Source: Bacillota bacterium (lineage in GTDB: Bacteria; Bacillota; Limnochordia; Darwinibacteriales; JAAYFS01). From it: DNA of 48,660 bases. The notes under the pieces are model-generated. The model searched no databases and had not been told where the DNA came from. It saw only the letters and a list, made by a program, of their open reading frames with translations. Within the stretch, counting starts at the first letter, position 1; every line of letters starts with the position of its first letter. Where the stretch lies: positions 1 through 48,660 of the forward strand of contig JAAYFS010000045.1 in the NCBI GenBank assembly GCA_012728115.1, given 5' to 3'. Both the position numbers and the translations under genes were made by a program. This document shows, piece by piece, positions 46,531-48,660 of this stretch.

Positions 46531-48660
46531 ATGGCGAAATTAGCAGGGCCGTTTTTAAGGACTGATGATACTATTGAACGAATTATGCGCGATGTCCTAA
46601 TTGCCTTAGTTCCAGCCTTAATTGCAGGAATCATTTTCTTTGGACTTCGGGCGTTGCTTGTTGTTTTGATAGCTACTGTTTCAGCAATTGTTTGTGAAGG
46701 AATTTTACTTAGAAAGAAACTTACTCTTAAAGATTTCTTTGGTGATGGAAGTGCCGCGGTTACTGGGGTATTACTTGGCTTAATTCTACCTCCAGGTGTA
46801 GCTTGGTGGGTACCAGTGGTCGGTTCTGTGCTAGCAATAGCATTGGGCAAATTGGCCTTTGGTGGATTAGGTAGTAATATCTTTAACCCAGCACTAGTGG
46901 GTCGGGCAATTTTATTACTAGGTTTCACTGCTTCGATGGTAGTTTTTACTCAACCATTTGATACAGTTACTACTGCAACACCACTCTTTACGATGCGGAA
47001 TTTTGATTGGTCTTTAGTATGGGGAAATGTTGCTGGAAGTATCGGCGAAACATCGGTGATCGCTATCTTACTAGGTGCCATTTTCCTCTTTATCAGAGGA
47101 CATATTGAGTGGAGAATTCCCGTTGGTTACATCGGTGCAGCATTTGTATCAGCCCTTCTTTGGGGACTGGATCCATGGTTTACCATTACCGCAGGAGGTC
47201 TTTTGTTTGCAGCTTTCTTCATGGCGACAGACATGGTAACCTCGCCAGTTACACCAATGGGAAGATTACTTTTCGGTATTGGTTGTGGCTTCTTAACAGT
47301 TTTTATTCGTCAGTTCACCGTTTTCCCTGAGGGTGTGACTTTTGCCATTCTAGTGATGAATGCGGTTGTCCCACTTCTTGATAAATTAACCATACCTTTA
47401 AAATTTGGATTTGGTGCAGCAAGAGAAGTCCGTTTTAGAACCACCGTAGTTGCAGTGGTAATCATTGCCCTCACATGGGGTGCTTCTGCGCTAATCGGTA
47501 AGTATACTGATGATGGAAAGCCAGTGGTTGCATTAGGAACAGTTCTTCCAATAGCTGAGTATTTAGGAACTGTTGATTATGTCGTTGAGCAATTTAAAGA
47601 TGTCACATACTATGTGGCTTATCAAGACGATGCAATAGTTAAAGCTGCCTTTACTGGTCAGTCAACAGGATTTAATGGTCCGATTCATTTCTTCCTTGTT
47701 GTCGATGGTGATGGAGTAATTGAACATGTGTCAGTACTAGCTCATAAGGAAGACCCAGGTTTAGGCGCTAGAATTACTCAAGTTGGATTCCTCGAACAGT
47801 TCATTGATAAAGATGTTAATAGTGCATTAGTGATATCAGATGATATCGAAGGTTTAACAGGTGCAACTATCTCGTCAAGAGCTTTTGCAAGTGGTGTTAG
47901 ACGTTCGTTAGAGAACTTCTATTCCGCGTTTTACGGCAGTGATGAAGAAGTTGGTGGATGGGCAGATGGAAATTATACTGCAACCGTTCAAAGCTTTGGT
48001 GGACCTTTGACTGTTGAAGTTGAGGTAACCAACGGCGCAATTTCTTCGGTTACTGTGGTAGAAAATAGTGATACTCCAGTGATCGCAGGACCTGCAATTG
48101 ACACTATTCCTAAACGGATAGTTGAGGCTAATTCTTATGAAGTGGAAGCGATCAGTGGTGCAACTGTTACTTCTGAAGCGATTATGAAAGCTGTGAAGAA
48201 TGCTTTAACAACACAATCTGACGATAATGCAGAAGTAGCTGAAGAATTAGCTGAAGGAAAGAAGCCATTTGATGTTCAAGTAGGCGATGGCGAGTATGAA
48301 GGAGTTGCTGATAGCTTTGGCGGTCAAATGACAGTTAAAGTAAAGGTAGAAGGTGGTAAGGTAGTAGATATCACTGTAGACCATACCGATACTCCATTTG
48401 TCGCTGATCCAGCCATCAAACGTCTTGTTCCAGCTCTAATCGAAGAACAAGGTTATGTAGATGCAATTTCGCAAGCGACTGTAACCTCAACTGCATTATT
48501 TAACGCAGTTGAAGATGCATTAACAGCAAAAGACAGCGGCTCCAAGCCATTTGATGTTCAAGTAGGCGATGGCGAGTATGAAGGAGTTGCTGATAGCTTT
48601 GGCGGTCAAATGACAGTTAAAGTAAAGGTAGAAGGTGGTAAGGTAGTAGATATCACTGTA
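46531..48660 (+). CDS. RnfD-RnfG fusion with tandem FMN-binding domains (partial, runs off window)
   Basis: From ATG 46531 (AGGGGGGAG before it) the frame is open for 710 codons to the window end. Residues 1 to about 297 are RnfD, a polytopic subunit (SNIFNPALVGRAILLLGF, FMATDMVTSPVTPMGR, VVPLLDKLTIPLKFG). Without a stop it enters RnfG: membrane segment about 306-323, then an FMN-binding domain with KEDPGLGARI and LTGAT446-ISS, whose Thr is the expected covalent FMN site. A second, short FMN_bind domain follows (about 475-560, ISGAT545-VTS), a third (about 578-662, ISQAT650-VTS, with Gln in place of Gly), and the start of a fourth at 672. RnfD and RnfG are normally separate, and RnfG has one flavin domain. 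In Rnf the G domain faces outward, so the extra domains should too. Confidence 0.9.
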   Translation, partial: MAKLAGPFLRTDDTIERIMRDVLIALVPALIAGIIFFGLRALLVVLIATVSAIVCEGILLRKKLTLKDFFGDGSAAVTGVLLGLILPPGVAWWVPVVGSVLAIALGKLAFGGLGSNIFNPALVGRAILLLGFTASMVVFTQPFDTVTTATPLFTMRNFDWSLVWGNVAGSIGETSVIAILLGAIFLFIRGHIEWRIPVGYIGAAFVSALLWGLDPWFTITAGGLLFAAFFMATDMVTSPVTPMGRLLFGIGCGFLTVFIRQFTVFPEGVTFAILVMNAVVPLLDKLTIPLKFGFGAAREVRFRTTVVAVVIIALTWGASALIGKYTDDGKPVVALGTVLPIAEYLGTVDYVVEQFKDVTYYVAYQDDAIVKAAFTGQSTGFNGPIHFFLVVDGDGVIEHVSVLAHKEDPGLGARITQVGFLEQFIDKDVNSALVISDDIEGLTGATISSRAFASGVRRSLENFYSAFYGSDEEVGGWADGNYTATVQSFGGPLTVEVEVTNGAISSVTVVENSDTPVIAGPAIDTIPKRIVEANSYEVEAISGATVTSEAIMKAVKNALTTQSDDNAEVAEELAEGKKPFDVQVGDGEYEGVADSFGGQMTVKVKVEGGKVVDITVDHTDTPFVADPAIKRLVPALIEEQGYVDAISQATVTSTALFNAVEDALTAKDSGSKPFDVQVGDGEYEGVADSFGGQMTVKVKVEGGKVVDITV
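48262..48378 (+). repeat. Tandem repeat copy 1 (FMN_bind domain 3)
   Basis: This 117-bp segment is identical, base for base, to 48544-48660. The distance between copies is 282 bp, or 94 codons, so the frame is kept. It encodes the start of an FMN_bind domain (KPFDVQVGDGEYEGVADSFG). Identity at silent positions points to a recent duplication or to gene conversion. Confidence 0.97.
48544..48660 (+). repeat. Tandem repeat copy 2 (FMN_bind domain 4), cut by window end
   Basis: Identical to 48262-48378 over all 117 visible bases, and still identical where the window ends, so the true repeat is longer and there may be more copies. See the fusion gene starting at 46531. Confidence 0.97.

Noticed and set aside
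47109-47330. 73-codon plus-strand frame inside the Rnf fusion
   Set aside because: It lies in another frame within the RnfD membrane part, which is well conserved in the main frame.

Overview
This 48.7 kb window looks like chromosome of an anaerobic, spore-forming, low-GC member of the Bacillota (clostridial type). The reasons are: TTG and GTG starts behind strong GGAGG-like sites; a T-box leader before valS; an L27 precursor with a cleavable N-terminus next to its protease Prp; the sporulation genes spoIID and spoIVFB; GatCAB; and an Rnf cluster. I see no rRNA, tRNA, CRISPR array or insertion sequence. The species cannot be named from the sequence alone.

Layout. (1) 1-3049: end of a histidine operon, hisD(partial)-hisB-hisA-hisF-hisIE, with no hisH between hisB and hisA. 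(2) 3104-4813: a DacF-type D,D-carboxypeptidase, then a converging SleB-type lipoprotein. (3) 4923-13192: pcrA-ligA-gatC-gatA-gatB and a divergent Lgt-like membrane protein. (4) 13225-18459: fur, a T-box leader, valS, folC and a SPOR-domain protein. (5) 18571-18741: a 56-residue ferredoxin with its own promoter and terminator. (6) 18869-19849, minus strand: an acyl-CoA dehydratase activase-related gene broken by an in-frame TAG. (7) 19995-29844: spoIID, a small unknown gene, then the shape, division and sporulation cluster maf-radC-mreBCD-PBP2-minCDE-(SpoIVFA-like stub)-spoIVFB. (8) 29885-36439: a radical SAM pair, RNase G, rplU-prp-rpmA, obg, yhbY. (9) 36519-43892: transaldolase-like aldolase, recD2, an HExxH protein, nadD, yqeK, an LCP protein, rsfS and a methyltransferase. 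(10) 44078-44822: the decayed remnant of an ABC exporter. (11) 45194 to the end: rnfC, then one uninterrupted reading frame that joins RnfD to RnfG and continues into tandem FMN-binding domains past the window edge.

The most remarkable item is the RnfD-RnfG fusion. After the normal RnfG-like FMN domain it carries at least two further short FMN-binding domains and the start of a third, encoded by a 282-bp-period repeat whose 117-bp visible overlap is identical. In known Rnf complexes the RnfG flavin domain lies outside the membrane, so the extra domains would form an extracytoplasmic chain of flavins. That suggests, but does not prove, an Rnf complex adapted to pass electrons further out than usual. 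Other points of interest are two genes interrupted by amber codons, a 58-residue remnant of SpoIVFA, an Lgt homologue without its usual catalytic residues, and an unfamiliar HExxH protein between recD2 and nadD.
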